Source of the DNA: Tetracentron sinense
Lineage: Eukaryota; Streptophyta; Magnoliopsida; Trochodendrales; Trochodendraceae
Reading direction: 5' to 3'
Length of the DNA stretch: 64,000 nt
Assembly: GCA_015143295.1 (NCBI GenBank)
Contig: CM026560.1
Span: 3,164,501-3,228,500, forward strand
The translations under genes and the position numbers were made by a program. The notes beneath the pieces are model-generated. The model did no database searches. It saw nothing but the letters and a program-made list of their open reading frames with translations, and was not told where the DNA came from. Shown here in pieces: positions 21,461-33,506 of the stretch (position 1 is the first letter of the stretch; the number at the start of each line of letters is the position of its first letter).

Positions 21461-21894
21461 CCATGGGCCCTAGGGCCAGTTAAAACCAAATCCAAGACTC
21501 AGGGCCAACAAGCCGCAACCAGACATCCTTTGGGCCCACGGACCCAAACCTGACCCTGGGGGCCCACCAAATTCAAAATTTTGAATTTTTGGATAATGTC
21601 GGTAATAACATTACTGACATTACCATTTTGGGAAAAAGCTACAGTGCACACAGGCAAAAGTAGACTGGCTGAGCCTATTTAAGAAAAAAAAACCTAAATG
21701 GCGGTAAAACCTTAAGTGCCATTATCTTTTTTGCCTAAGCCAGGAATGACGGTGTTGGAATTACCTCCATTCCTGAAGGATGCGCATAATAGGTCCTACA
21801 CTCCCTTGAACCCCTCAGGCGAGTCACCAATGAGACCCTGGTGTCCCTTTAACCCTTCTCCGATTTACCAAGCTACCCCAAGCCTTCCTAATCC

Positions 21895-21902
21895 TATAAA
21901 TA
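21895..21902 (+). promoter_or_regulatory. TATA box of the 21231-23670 LTR
   Basis: TATAAATA within CCTATAAATATCCCC. The other long copy has CCTATAAATACCCC at nearly the same distance from its LTR start (minus-strand box at 35616-35623), so the box is conserved in the family. Confidence 0.6.
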
Positions 21903-23670
21903 TCCCCCTCCTCCAAGCGAAAATTCATTCCAAAAACGTAAGGTGAAACCCTGTGGAAAAGTCTGGTGAATCCGAAATCCAGCTCTCTAGCCTTAGGAAC
22001 CCCAGTACCTTTGTGTTGAGTTAAACTAGAGGGAAAGCCTTGGCACCCCTCTTGTATGGTTGCTCACACGTGGACACCACCCATCCACCCTTAAAGCTTG
22101 AAGAGAGAAAAGGGTAGAACCTATCCCCCTGTACTTCCTTACTGTTCATGTACCCTCTACTTCCTTATTGTTCGTGCATCCTTGGTCCATTTCCAGGGAC
22201 TGGTTCCAATCCTCATTAAGTAGTGAGGCCCCTTTGTCTCCTCCATAGGCACTGGGACCCCTCATGAAGAGGAATACCCTTTGTTTTCACTTTATAGATG
22301 TATAAAGTGTCTTAGCATGATGCATGTAGTCCCCTAAACCCTTCCAGAGCACCCCTAAGTTTTGAGGAGGCACCTGGAGGAGTTTTGGCCCATGGCCGTG
22401 GGCAAAGTTCAGAATCTGGAGAAATTCTAGAATAGCGGTACTGAGTTTTCCACTATTCTGGATCCTTACCAGTCCAGTGGCTTCATGCCTCGGTTGGATG
22501 GGGCTGGTCCTTTCCAGAGCCCTGTACCGTGTCTTAAGGTCCTCCACTATTGATCCTGACCTTCTTTAGCCCTCTAGGCTCCCTGGCCTTGGCCAAGTTT
22601 GCAGAAAATCAGAAATTCTCTAGAATGTCGGTATCGTGTTTACAGACATTCTGGGACTTTGTTTATTTCCCTAGGCTTGTCTCAAGGCCCAGATCAAGGC
22701 CCAGACCTCACTTGAGGGTCCAGGGACCCTCTAGCACATCCCTTGACCTTTCCCTTTGCCTGCAAAGCCCTGAAATGGAAGGTACTAGAACTGGTGGTAA
22801 TTCCAGTACCACTAATTCCATTATGTGAAAAATTGGAATTCGCGGTACTGTGTTTACCGCCAATTCCAGTTTTTTTATAACAGTGGCCTTGCTTGGGCCC
22901 ATACCCTGTAGGAAGCCAGTCTAGGCCTTGTAGATTGCTCTAGGCCCCCCTCTAGACTCTGACCTGACCTTAATTGGGGTTAAACTTAACCCCAGTTAAT
23001 TACCCTTAACCCTAGTTAACTCACATACTTTGGAAAAACTCAAAAAATCCAAAAAAGATATAAAAGTGCAAAGCCAGACTTTAGCCATTCCCGGGCTCAT
23101 CCCTAACCATGGTTAACAGCCTTAACTATGGTTAATTCAACCTTAGCCACTTTGGTGCAATCCTAGCCACTCCAGTGCAACCCTTAGCCTCCTTGGCTAA
23201 CCAATCCTAGCCTACGGGCTAATCCTAAGCCACTCCGGTGCACACACACATCCCCAAATCTCGATAGTCGGTATGGGTTAAAGTACTGCCCAAACTACAC
23301 TCGGTCTGATCCCGCCTTGGTGGGCATGTAGGCACCCTAGTTTATGATTTTCTCTTTCTTGGGTTAGCATAATCTAAATACTTAAGCATTCTTGTTAATT
23401 TTAATCTATTTGACTTATACCTAGGGAGTAGGTAAACGTCTTAAACGAGGGTCCTGGGATGCCTAACACCTTCCCCGGGACTTAATTGAACCACTTACCT
23501 AAACTCTAATCAAGAACATAGACCCTGTTTAATCAACCTGAGTCCTATTTCCCTCAAATAAATAGGTGGTGACTCTTAGTCAAACCTACGAGACACTAAA
23601 GGCCATTTTAGTGTCGATCCTCTGCAGGGCCCGGCCCGGAAGGAAAAGGCGGTAATATCCCATGCTCACA

Positions 23671-24020
23671 GTCAGGGGTTTTATTTTCTAATCTCCAGTT
23701 CCAAACACTACCTATTCCAAGTTTGAGTCTAGATTTAGGAGATCCCTCCAAAAACACCATGGACCACTCTTCCTCCACTACCTCATAGAAATCCTGTCCT
23801 CTCAATCACATTATCCTGAATTTTGAAAGATATGGACCTCCTCCCACCTTTACCGGATCCTAAAGAATGGGAATATGATCTTACACCTATCTCATCAACA
23901 CCGATTGAACCATAGAAATGAAATGCTCCTCCCAATTGGTGCAATACAAGAACCTGCCTTATCTGATCAATGATGAAACATCCTAAAAATTGGATCAAAT
24001 GAAGTTGGGCACCCTTTAAA
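23671..24020. other. Gene-free intronic stretch
   Basis: Short shadow readings only; no repeat end or domain recognised. Confidence 0.4.
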
Positions 24021-24130
24021 GGAGAATAAATAAGGTTGAACCGGTCCACAAACTCCCAAAATTTTTACCATCTTAGGAGAATAAATAAGGTTGAACCGGT
24101 CCACAAACTCCCAAAATTTTTACCATCTTT
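24021..24130. repeat. 55-bp tandem duplication
   Basis: The block beginning GGAGAATAAATAAGGTTGAA at 24021 is repeated from 24076 with no visible change through CCAAAATTTTTACCATCTT. The near-perfect identity suggests a recent local duplication. Confidence 0.85.
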
Positions 24131-24686
24131 CTATTTCTTCTACAGCCGCCTTTCTTATGAGGAAAACAAAGTGTTAAAAATCACCCCCCCCCAAAAAAAA
24201 AAAAAAAAAAAAATCCCCCACCAAGGGACACTCCATCTTGCCTCCACATCATCTAACTCATTCAAAAAATCTGGAAGTCGGATTAACTCTTTGGGCCATA
24301 CACACCTAAATAGTAAGAAAGTAACTTATTTGGTACGGATGGGTATTTAAACAATAAGAAACGTATCAAAAAATTTTGTAATTGATGTCGAACGTAAATT
24401 TTTTGTCAGTACCCATGCAAATGGAAATGTTTCATAGGAAACATTTAGAAATGTGTCAATTTTTAATCCATGTCTAATACGGTTTACGAAATTAACTTGG
24501 TGCATGTGATGTTTGTTTTGTTGGGTTAAATATATACAAAACATCATACTTAATGATGTACTAGTTTGTCTATGTATGTATCTATTCTTTTTTGTTTGCT
24601 CTAGTAACCTTGTAAGAAGAGCACCTTTCATGTGCATAGACTATCCTGTTTAATGTGGTTTATTCATTGTATCATAATTGCCCTAA

Positions 24687-25505
24687 CATGGTTTAAAATT
24701 TTGATACGTACCGAGCATATTGGTCTGATACGTACTGGTTTTGGACATAACCAATATGCCAGGTAATAAAACTCTAATATTTCCTAGGTATCAGCCCGAT
24801 ACACACCAATATGCTATCGATATTGTACCAATAATCTCAACAGATGTATAAAATGAGATATTTTACCATTTGGGTGTTTTATAAACACCCATAGAATTCA
24901 TTCTTTCAACAAATTTTCTTCTCTAATCAATTTCTAGGCTTAAAACAACAATTTCGTTGTCGATTTTATGTTCAAAAATAAAGATCTAAATTCTAAATGT
25001 TTGATTTCAAATTGAAAGGGTTGCCCTAAAATTTTGAAGGTATGCATTTTTTTTCAATTTAAAATTAATGAAAATATGTTGTAATCAACCGAAATAGTAA
25101 ACCTATTGATTTCATGCGAATCAATGGATCAAAAATTATTTTTTATGGGGACTCATCACTATTTTTAAATTTTTTTGAAAAAACACCTTCAATCTAGAAT
25201 TCGAGCCGACATGTAGTTCACTGTAATATTGAGCATATATAATTTATGTCATTTACTTTATAGTTTTAAATTAAATTCTTTCATATGTATTCATTAGATA
25301 TAATGTTTTCATATTTAGATTATATATTGCCTATACTTGGCGAAGTGACTATGATTTGTGTTTTCATACTCGTTTATCGGCCATGGTTTAAAATATCGAT
25401 ACTTATCCTGTTTAGAGCTACCTGATACACTAATACGCAGAAAAAAAAACTCCCACGTATCGGGCCGATACGAGACCGATACATGCCTGATATAGGGGAT
25501 TTGTC
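24687..25505. repeat. GATACG-family fragments in intron 3
   Basis: Two GATACG/CGATAC-rich blocks, 24687-24835 (starting ACATGGTTTAAAATTTTGATACG) and 25385-25500 (starting CCATGGTTTAAAATATCGATAC). The AT-rich piece at 25325-25380 (ACTTGGCGAAGTGACTATG) matches 26009-26030. The pieces resemble copies A to C but are more decayed. Confidence 0.55.
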
Positions 25506-26023
25506 AATTAATTTTTTTTTCTCCTTCCATTTACACTAGATCCACAACATAGACCCAATACGCACTACTTATTTAAATAAAATATTATTTAAGTAAATAG
25601 TTTTAATTAATATTACTTTCATTTACTTAAGATATTAATATGCAAATAAGGTTATCCTCCCATTTGAATTTAATAAAAATTATCCTGATTCAAATTCCAA
25701 AAGACTAAAAAGTCAACTTTCCAGTTCAAGAACTAAATCCAAAATTTTAACTTTCAAATAATAAGGTATTTCTCAATTATCAAAATTTTATAAATTTTAT
25801 TATATCAAACATTACCACAATCCAAAAGTTTGGCAAAAAAAGTCTCATATTTTAGTCTTAAAAAATATTTTCATTTATAGGGTAAAAAGTCAACTAACAG
25901 TGTAACAGTTCAACATAAAAAGACTTACATTAAGCTTTTTGTAACTCAATATATTCTTATTTAACTTATTGAATGTAAGATTTTAATATCTATATTGTTT
26001 TTCTTATACTTAGCTAAGTGACT

Positions 26024-26319
26024 ATGTTTTGTATTTTCATAGCTTTTTATCAGCACAACACGCACACTTTTTGTAACTTATAAAATTCTTAACTCATATA
26101 TATATGGTTGTAAATATAGTTGGAGACCTTCATTTAGTATGTTAATAACTTATATTTGCATTAAAAGAAGTTTTATGCAAGGTATCCAAGTTTTTTCTTG
26201 CGTATCCAAGCATTTCTTAGTGTATCCTGATTTTTTCCGCTGTATCTATCTGATACGTCAATATGTATCCTGTTTTGGACTTACCAATACGGCACCCGAT
26301 ACCAATATTTTGAACCATG
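26024..26319 (+). repeat. GATACG-family repeat, copy B
   Basis: Matches 39-340 in reverse complement over its whole length and ends TTTTGAACCATG. The shadow reading FMQGIQVFSCVSK corresponds to FMQGIQVFPCVSK in copy A. It is directly followed by copy C in the same orientation. Confidence 0.7.
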
Positions 26320-26570
26320 TTATCAACATGTTCGCATTTTTTAATTTATAAAATTCTTAACTTTCATATGTATGGTTATAAATGTAGTTGGAGGACTTCA
26401 TTTAGTTTTTTTTTTAGCTTATATTTGCATTAAACGGTGTTTTTTCAAGGTATCCAAGTTTTTTCTTACGTATCTTAATTTTTTCCGGTGTATCCAACCG
26501 ATACGCTGATATGTATCGTAAAATTGATATGTTTTATCGATATACATACGATACCGATATTTGGAACCAT
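26320..26570 (+). repeat. GATACG-family repeat, copy C
   Basis: Same order of blocks as copy B (TATAAAATTCTTAACT, TATATTTGCATTAAA, CAAGGTATCCAAGTTTTTTC, then GATACG words), ending TTTGGAACCAT. Copies B and C form a tandem pair with a shared junction, so one probably arose by tandem duplication or by insertion next to the other. Confidence 0.65.
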
Positions 26571-26963
26571 TGGCCCAAATCAATTGTATCTACCAATGAG
26601 TAGAAAACAAATGTGTCTGTTGTAAGAATTTATGCAGCTATTTTGAGATAAATATTGATCAATCTTGATTGAATCAATATTACCTGGCCAGTTGCTTACA
26701 TAGATCATGGTCATGGAGTAAGTGAATATTAAATGAATACCTTCTTTAATAGGTAAGCTGAAATGGAAGTTCAAGGTTGTATAACTCGTTAGCTTCTGCA
26801 TTTGTGTATAACTTATTCATGTATATTTTGTAGTATGTATTATTTAATTATGTCGAAAACTTGGTTGAAACAGTGATGGAGGTAAATTCAGCTAATTTTT
26901 TTCCTATTAAGATAATGCCAAAATTTTCTGTTGGGATCTGACTTGTCATATTTTTCAGCACAG

Positions 26964-27778
26964 TTGGTCCCCAGACAAGGTCGTTATCACGTGCTGATAT
27001 ATCACAGAGTTTGAAAGGTCAGACAGGCTACACTCTTGATCTCAAACCATCTCAAATTCCCCATGAGAAAGCTGGCCAAGGTTTATTTGTAAGTGGTGAA
27101 GCTGATGTTGGTGCAGTGGTGGCCTTCTATCCTGGTGTAATATATTCCCCAGCTTATTACCGGTATATCCCTGGATACCCTAGAGTTGATGCGCACAATC
27201 CTTACTTGATCACGAGGTATGATGGGACTGTGATCAATGCCAAGCCTTGGGGTGCTGGCGGTGAGACCCGTGAAGTATGGAAGGGGTTTAATGTCCCTGA
27301 AGTCAAGCCCAATATGCCTGATGGTATTGATAGAGGTTCAGATAGGATTTGGAAACTGCTTAGTAAGCCTTTGGAAGGCGGCCGAAGGGAGAATGAAAGG
27401 GAGGTGTTAGAGCATCGAAACCCACTTGCTTTGGGCCATTTTGCCAACCATCCAGCAAAAGGGATGTCTCCAAATGTCATGGTCTGTCCGTATGATTTCC
27501 CGCTGACTGAGACAGATATGAGAGCCTATATTCCAAATATCTTGTTTGGAAGGGAAGATCAAGTGAATATGAAGAGGTTTGGCAGCTTTTGGTTTAAATC
27601 TTGGGGCTCGAGCGATGGTGGGTCAGATGTTCCAGTAATGAAGACTCTTGTTCTGGTAGCAACTAGGGCATTATGCGATGAAGAGGTGCTCTTGAATTAT
27701 AGGTTGAGCAACTCCAAGCGGCGGCCTGCGTGGTATACTCCGGTGGATGAAGAAGAAGATCGAAGGAGGTGGAGTTAG
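26964..27778 (+). CDS. SET-domain protein, exon 4 (catalytic domain; SETD9-like)
   Basis: The last exon encodes 271 residues, giving 410 in total, with stop TAG 27776-27778. SET-domain features in order: the cofactor-loop motif [15 protein letters not shown] (about residues 175-190); [33 protein letters not shown] (about 300), corresponding to the N-H-x-C-x-PN signature but with Pro where many SET enzymes have Ser and no Cys; and [12 protein letters not shown] (about 378-388), matching the GEE-Y catalytic end. The family uses S-adenosylmethionine to methylate lysine. The long insert between the first and second motifs and the overall order resemble SETD9-type plant proteins. The substrate is unknown. 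The frame is intact throughout 815 bp, which argues for function despite the repeat-filled intron before it. Confidence 0.8.
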
Positions 27779-29040
27779 ATGTGGCATAGTTTCATTTGCT
27801 GGATAGAGACGAATTTTCCAAATTAAAGACTCTTGAAGGTTTGATATCAAGGTGGTTTCCAATCTTGATATCACCTGCTCTTTGCCTATGCTTATATGGT
27901 GTTTGGGGCCCTTCTATACTGTAAGTGCAGTTCGCTCTTGTTTTTTTACTCTTAGAAATGCTATTTTTAATTCTTCAATCACTTGAAATCTGCAAGTGCC
28001 ATTAGAGAAGTCAATTGGTTGTAGCTTGGATAAGACAAACGATGGGCAAATTATCTAATTTGAGTCTGGAATTACAAATTTAGTGACATATATATATATA
28101 TTCAAACTATTGTTAGTAGTTCTGTAATTTTTGAGTGGTTATTAACAAAGCAGAAGAAAGAAAGAGAAAGGCTATCTTCTAAACATTTTGCAATACACTA
28201 GGGTATTATTTGTCTGATATGTGCGCATGGTTCAAATTGCCACCATTTAATTGATGTATACTTCTTGGATGTGTCATAGATCCAAATCACACCAATCTGT
28301 TGATCAAACTAATGAATTGTTTGTGGTACTTGTGCTTTGGATTGTTAGTATCATCCAGCTGCCTTGATTGGGGTATGCTCTTTCCAAGAGGGGATTGACA
28401 TCTTCATAAAACAAAAAAAAAGAGGGGATTGATATCTTTGACCGTATGGAGCAAAGGCTTAAGGATCAGTTCAACAGCCAAATGCCCACTACATGATTAG
28501 CAGAAGTTCTTGTAAGGCTTGTTGAACCTTTGGCTTCACATTTTTTTTCTTTCTAATGTTTTATTCTATACTATTTATTAAATCATAAGACATCCTTACA
28601 TAATGCTTAAAAAATGATTGAAGGAAAGAGAATTCTTTTTATGCTTGCTCTGATATGTAATAATTCTGCATATCACAAGGGGATGGAGCCTATCATTAAA
28701 TCATAAGACATCCTTTTATGCTTGCTCTGATTTGTAAGGTTGTATAGAAAAATAATAGGGGTAATTAGGTAAAGAATGTTTAAGAGGATAGAGTTATCAG
28801 AAGGGTGCAGATGTCAGTTTCTGATTGACAAAGAAGTGAATGAGTGATAAGTTGTTTTGCTGCCCTAGGGTCAAATGCTGGAACTACTTGGCCCCTCCCC
28901 CCACCAAAAGCCTATTGTCCACTCACCTACCTGGAAATGTCACAAATAAAGTTTTGTTTATTTCTTTTTTAATTAATAAAATAAGAAACAATAGTATTAG
29001 GAAAGAAAACAAGTTATTGAACTATGTAATATCACTTTTA
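27779..29040. other. 3' flank of the SET gene
   Basis: Begins with the 3' UTR. A TA run lies at 28088-28099. ATCATTAAATCATAAGACATCC-like sequence occurs twice (28576-28598, 28694-28715), a local repeat. No other gene is seen. Confidence 0.4.
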
Positions 29041-29059
29041 ATGTAATGGGCCGACATTG

Positions 29060-29398
29060 GTGGGGGCCAAGGAAGCAATCTGGAGTCTAGACTATGCTAC
29101 CTGGAGCGATATCTTGGGGTGTATGGAAAGAGAAGAATCGTTGCGTCTTTGATAATTCTGTCTCTTCCAATCCTTGGATTTTGGATCGAATTCGGCGCTT
29201 GCTTGTGGAATGGTCTTCCACTACACAGTTGGGGACGAAGTAAAGGACATTTTGGCATGGGAAGATCCACTACTATTATTTCATCCTTTCGCTCTTTATT
29301 TCCTGTATCTTCTTTTGTTAATGCACTTCAGGTTACCTCTCTGTAAACTACTGTTATCTAGTTTGCTATATTAATATGTGTTCACCACCGATAAAAAA
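29060..29398 (+). pseudogene. LINE 3' fragment
   Basis: Readable in one frame as AISWGVWKEKNRCVFDNSV and WILDRIRRLLVEWSS, typical of the region after the zinc-finger-RVT domain of plant LINE ORF2. It is followed by an untranslated stretch and ends GATAAAAAAAGG, a probable A-tail. It is 5'-truncated with no RT. Confidence 0.6.
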
Positions 29399-29453
29399 AG
29401 GGGGCCTAAATCCTAAAGCCCATTGCATATTATGTAACTAATTAGTGTGCATA

Positions 29454-29630
29454 TGTTTTACACCCTATTAGGGGTATTAATGTCCACACACATTTTATTA
29501 ATACAATAGGAGTGTATCCACATAGGATTATTATCTCTCTTTCTAGAGAAAACTTGCTTGTTCTTTCTCTATTCTTCTTCTTCCTCATCCTCTCCTACAC
29601 AACTAGGGCTTAATTTCTATGGATTTCTAC
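29454..29630 (+). repeat. 5' LTR of a degraded copia element
   Basis: Starts TGTTTTACACCCTATTAGGGG and ends TGGATTTCTAC just before a primer-site-like TGGTATTAGAG at 29632. The partner is 33356-33506. Shared blocks: GTATTAATGTCCACAC, TAGGAGTGTATCCACAT, TCTCTCTTTCTAGAGAAAAC, CTACACAACTAGGGCTTAAT. A short LTR of 150-180 bp fits small copia elements. Confidence 0.75.
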
Positions 29631-30279
29631 TTGGTATTAGAGTAAGGTAAGTATCGAAAATCACTCGATAAATATAGAGGGACTAGACAACACAAGTTTC
29701 GTTGCCAACTGCTTTATGACTGACGTCAAAAACCGAATGGATAGGTCACCCCCTTCTTGAAAAAAATTGTGCTGTGACTTGTTTCAGGAATTGTGGTGAT
29801 ATTTTTAGAATTTTTGAAGATGTTTTGATGATTTTTGGCACTTGAAGTGATTTTTGATGTGATAAAGTGGTTGCTTTTAGTCCATATTAGAATTCTGAAG
29901 CTTTTTTTTTTTTGGAAACAAGATTGGTATGGATCTATAAAAAGATTTGAAGCACGAGCATCAATTTTCTAGGACATAGTTACCACCCCCTTTGTTTTGT
30001 GTTTTTAGCTTGGTTGGACTATAAAGTCTTATATTTCTTAAGTGAAGATGTTGTTTGGGACTTAAAACATTATGTGCAGGGCTGTTTGATATAAAATAGC
30101 TTTGTTTCATTCTCTTCGTGTGTGGTTGAGTGATGAAAAAAAATTAAGGTGTACTTAAATTTATACTTATTGTTCTGGAAGTGATCGAAAGTCAAAAAAT
30201 AGTGGAATGAAAGGGAAGCTCATCAAGTACAAGAGGCCTAGGGACTCCATCTAATGGGGTTATGTCATCCAAACCCTAA

Positions 30280-31610
30280 TATGCAGATTACAACGGTGAA
30301 GTTGGATGACAAAAACTATTTGGATTGGTCCTGATCAGCCAGAATGTTTATTGGCAGTCGGGGTAAGTTTGGATACATGAATGGAAGGGTGGTAGAACCC
30401 AGTTCATTCGACGACTCATTTGATAAGTGAGAGTTAGAAAACCTAACAGTTATGTCTTGGTTGCTACATTTCTTACAACCCCAGATCTCTAAGGGATTCC
30501 TCTTCCTAGGACAACCAAGGAGATATGGGTTGCAATAGCCCAGCCTTATTCTCAGGCAAGTTATGTTGACCGAATCTATTAGTTGCGCTAGGAGATTTTT
30601 CACCTTAGTGAGGATGATAAACCCTTGGATGACTACTTTGCTCGCCTTCGAGGTATGTGGGAGGAGCTAGGTTATTATCAATAATACCATTCTGTGTGCA
30701 TGATTGATGGAGAGTAGTATCACAAGCGTGTGGAGAAGAATAGGGTTTTTGAGTTATCAGTTGGACTGAACTCTAAGTTCGAGATGTCATGTATTTAAAT
30801 CCTTAGTAAGGAGATCTCTATGTCAGGCATGGTTCAAAAGCCCGAAAACTTGACTTGAAAGTTAGCTGAGTCGAATAACTCAGAAAACTAAAAAACACTA
30901 GGAATATATATATATATATATATATATCCAATTAGGCAATTACTAATTTCTTGATGTTTTATTTAAGATCGAACCACAAATAACTTTAAAAATTTGGGTT
31001 AAAAGAACTCAAAGTAGGCTGATTTTGTAGCCTCAAACAACCTAAAAACCAGGTTTAAGTGTGTAACAGGACCCATAGTAGTCTGGTTTTGCAATACCAA
31101 AAATATCTGATGCAAAAATACTCTGACGTTTGAGTGTAGGTTTTAAAAAACAAAAATGACAAAAATACCCTTCTACAACGACTGTATTTGGCAAGTCAAA
31201 AAAGTGAAAAACTCAACTTGACTTGATTGAGTCACTCGAGTAACTCGCCGAATAGTGCCTCATTTGAGTCAATTCGATTCGAAACTCTATCGAGTCGAGT
31301 AACTCGGTCGAGTTTCAAGTCGACTTGTTGTGTTTTCAAACTATGGTGTCGAGTATATGCTCTTGTTTAGGGTGAGGATAGTAAGTGGATAGCTATGTAT
31401 ATCTCAGTTAACAGTTCAGAGTGCTTTGCACTAGTTTCTTCATCTCAGTCTTATTGTGGAGGCAATGGAGGTATCCAAAAGTAGAAAGGTGGTATAAGTT
31501 CAAATGAGAAAGACAAATTGAAGTGTGATCATTGGGGGAGGTCGTGTCATATCAAAGAGACTTCTTGGGACTTGGTTGGAAGATCAACCAAATTAAGCCA
31601 TCATGGATCA
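30280..31610 (+). pseudogene. Copia gag relic, interrupted by a 518-bp insertion
   Basis: Readable with stops as KLDDKNYLDWS, FIGSRGKFGYMNGRVV, then LSEDDKPLDDYFARLRGMWEELG and RVFELSVGLNSKFEM, the order of a UBN2-type copia gag. After the insertion (30828-31345) the gag frame resumes. A damaged zinc knuckle near 31525-31560 reads CDHWGRSCHIKETS, with Trp and Ser where the second and last Cys should be. Internal stops are frequent. Confidence 0.65.
30828..31345. mobile_element. Inverted-repeat element built of ACTCGAGT-type words
   Basis: Sits inside the copia gag relic. It starts CATGGTTCAAAAGCCCGAAAA and ends TTTTCAAACTATG, whose reverse complement is CATAGTTTGAAAA. Both inner flanks carry degenerate GACTTGACTCGAGTAACTCG words (30840-30890 and 31195-31325). 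A TA microsatellite lies at 30905-30927. No gene. The target duplication is not evident. Confidence 0.6.
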
Positions 31611-33355
31611 TCTGCAGTGCATAGTTCTTTTACAGTAATTAGTTTCTTCATCTCATCTCAGCCTGTTATGTGTGTGTTATCTAACTAAAGATTGTGGGCA
31701 TGTTTTACACCTAAGGTATTAAACTTCAATTTTGGTATAAACTTCGGTTGCTAAAGAAGTTCACACGTTTCGAGGAAGTTTAAGAAAGTCCAAGGAAATT
31801 ATGTAAAAATTAAATAAGTTTAGGAAATATTGGAAATTTAAGATGAAATTTTAGAGATTCAATACTGAAGCATAAATACACATCTAGAATTCATTATTTA
31901 CTGGATGCAAGTATGTAGAGTATCAAATGTGAGAATTATGTTAAGTGACATATGTTGTTTGCTTGTGTTGCACCTTTGTTTTTATCCTTTTTCTATCTAC
32001 GTGAGTCGTAACTATGAGACACCGAGAGTGAGAGGGAGAGAGAGAGAGAATCATGAATAACATTAAATGTGAAAATTATTTCCAATGGCCTCTACTGTGT
32101 TGACATGAATAAAGAGTAATAGTATAATATATTCCAAATGAACAAAATTATTACAATGTATTACTCATGATTTATAACCACATTGCTCATTTTTCTATTT
32201 CAAAATTTAGCCAACACATCAAATGTCTCATTCTTGTATTCCAATATTGCCTTTACAATTTCACATTTTTACAATAAAAATACCAAGCACTTATTGTCTT
32301 CCACTGCCATCTGATTCTTATGTTCCACTCATACCCTATTACTCATTCTATATCTTGTTTGCACTACTAATTAATTTTTTTGTTTCTTAAAATATTCATC
32401 TTAATCACAATTTATATTTTCCAAAATATCCCAGTTAATCTATCTTTTTTCAAAATATCTCAATTAATCAAAATTTCTATTGCTTTTGTTTGTATAAGTT
32501 TTGATTTTTCAAAATATCCATATTAAACAATTTTTTTAAAATTTCTTAGAATACCATTGTTAAATTAAATTTTTGATTTTTCAAATTATCCCTATTAATC
32601 ACTCTTTCCACTGTTTCTTTTATTAAATTCATCTGGGTTTTTCAATTTTTTTTAATGTCCTGGTTAATTAAATTTGGTATTTTTTATTTCTTAAAATATT
32701 CTTGTTAATCAAATTTTTATTTTCAAAATACCTTTGCTACTCTCTCTTTTCACTCTACTATATTAAAAATATTAAAAATTTGTGATAAATAATAATTGAA
32801 GAAGTAAGCTTGCATGTGCAAGCACGCTCAACTATTTGTTTATAATAAAGATAATGCTAACAACACTCTCTTTCAAGAAACGTGTCTTTCTCTTAATGGA
32901 AGATAGTAACGAATGTCTTTCCTTTGAAGAAAGTGAGTTTAAAAGCAAATGAATGAACACATTACAACATTACCTCTTTAAATCAAATGTTTTTCTCATT
33001 TCAAAAGGGAACTAGGGAAATAGCCAACGAAGGAATAAGATAATGGGAACAAATCTTTTGAGGTTTCAACGATCCATGATGACAGTGGTTGAAGAAAAAA
33101 CCGGCGAATATTTTTTTTTCTTGGATGGTTATCTGCAAGTTTGCAACCATAGAGCTACTTTTTACCGATGTTCAGTGACTTCGGTGAACTTCCACTGAAG
33201 ATCGGTATTTTTCTATTATATTTTTACTGTTTCAGTACCGAAAGTTAATCGAAACGTTTATGGAAATCTAGTATTTTTAATATACATGACGATTTTGTTT
33301 CGGACACCATCAAAGTTTACCGAAGTTGACCTAAGTGTGTCAATTTTTGACACCA

Positions 33356-33506
33356 TGTTTACACCCTATTATGGGTATTTATGTCCACACATTTTATTAT
33401 TAAAATAGGAGTGTATCCACATGGGATTATTCTCTCTTTCTAGAGAAAACTTCATGGTCTTCTTCCTCTCCTACACAACTAGGGCTTAATTTCTTTGGAT
33501 TTATAC
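33356..33506 (+). repeat. 3' LTR of the degraded copia element
   Basis: Starts TGTTTACACCCTATTATGGG. Compared with 29454-29630 it lacks a stretch of about 20 bp in the TTCTTCTTCCTCATCC region and has scattered substitutions. Right end placed by alignment, give or take a few bases. Confidence 0.7.

Larger units (their letters stand above)
21231..23670 (+). mobile_element. Solo LTR of a Tat/Ogre-like gypsy family (2.44 kb)
   Basis: Starts TGTAAGCACCCAATTTTAAC and ends GCTCACA. It shares with the 34146-36269 copy the same TG-A-AC-CCCAATTTT start, a CCTATAAATA promoter box about 650-665 bp in, the GTAGGTAA/TACCTACTCCC block, GGTGTTAGGCA-type block and the GGTGGTGACTC (GAGTCACCACC) block near the 3' end. 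No internal region or primer site follows, so it is a solo LTR or a truncated copy. No convincing target duplication was found (CTCCT left, GTCAG right), which leaves the right end less sure. Confidence 0.6.
17013..26963 (+). other. Intron 3 of the SET gene (9951 bp)
   Basis: Bounded by donor GTTAGT at 17013 and acceptor TTTTTCAGCACAG ending at 26963. The nearer AG at 26957-26958 would put exon 4 out of frame, so the CACAG acceptor is preferred. The intron contains a coding-like relic (17440-18035), a Helitron-like repeat, an inverted-repeat element, a solo LTR and GATACG repeats. All are listed separately. Confidence 0.7.
29454..33506 (+). mobile_element. Degraded Ty1/copia element lacking pol (4.05 kb)
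   Basis: Two short LTRs bracket a gag relic but no protease, integrase, RT or RNase H. The primer site TGGTATTAGAG (29632) differs by one base from the initiator-Met complement. The stretch 31650-33350 is AT-rich and unrecognisable. It holds a Lys-Leu-poor, T-rich region at 32370-32720 with recurring TCTTTTTCAAAATATC-like words and a CTTCGGTGAACTTCC region near 33180. Confidence 0.6.

Noticed and set aside
26959..27010. Exon 4 of the SET gene starting at 26959 (first AG)
   Set aside because: That acceptor leaves the exon 3 to exon 4 frame out of register; the AG five bases later restores it.
27202..27480. Minus-strand 92-codon frame
   Set aside because: Antisense to the SET domain exon.
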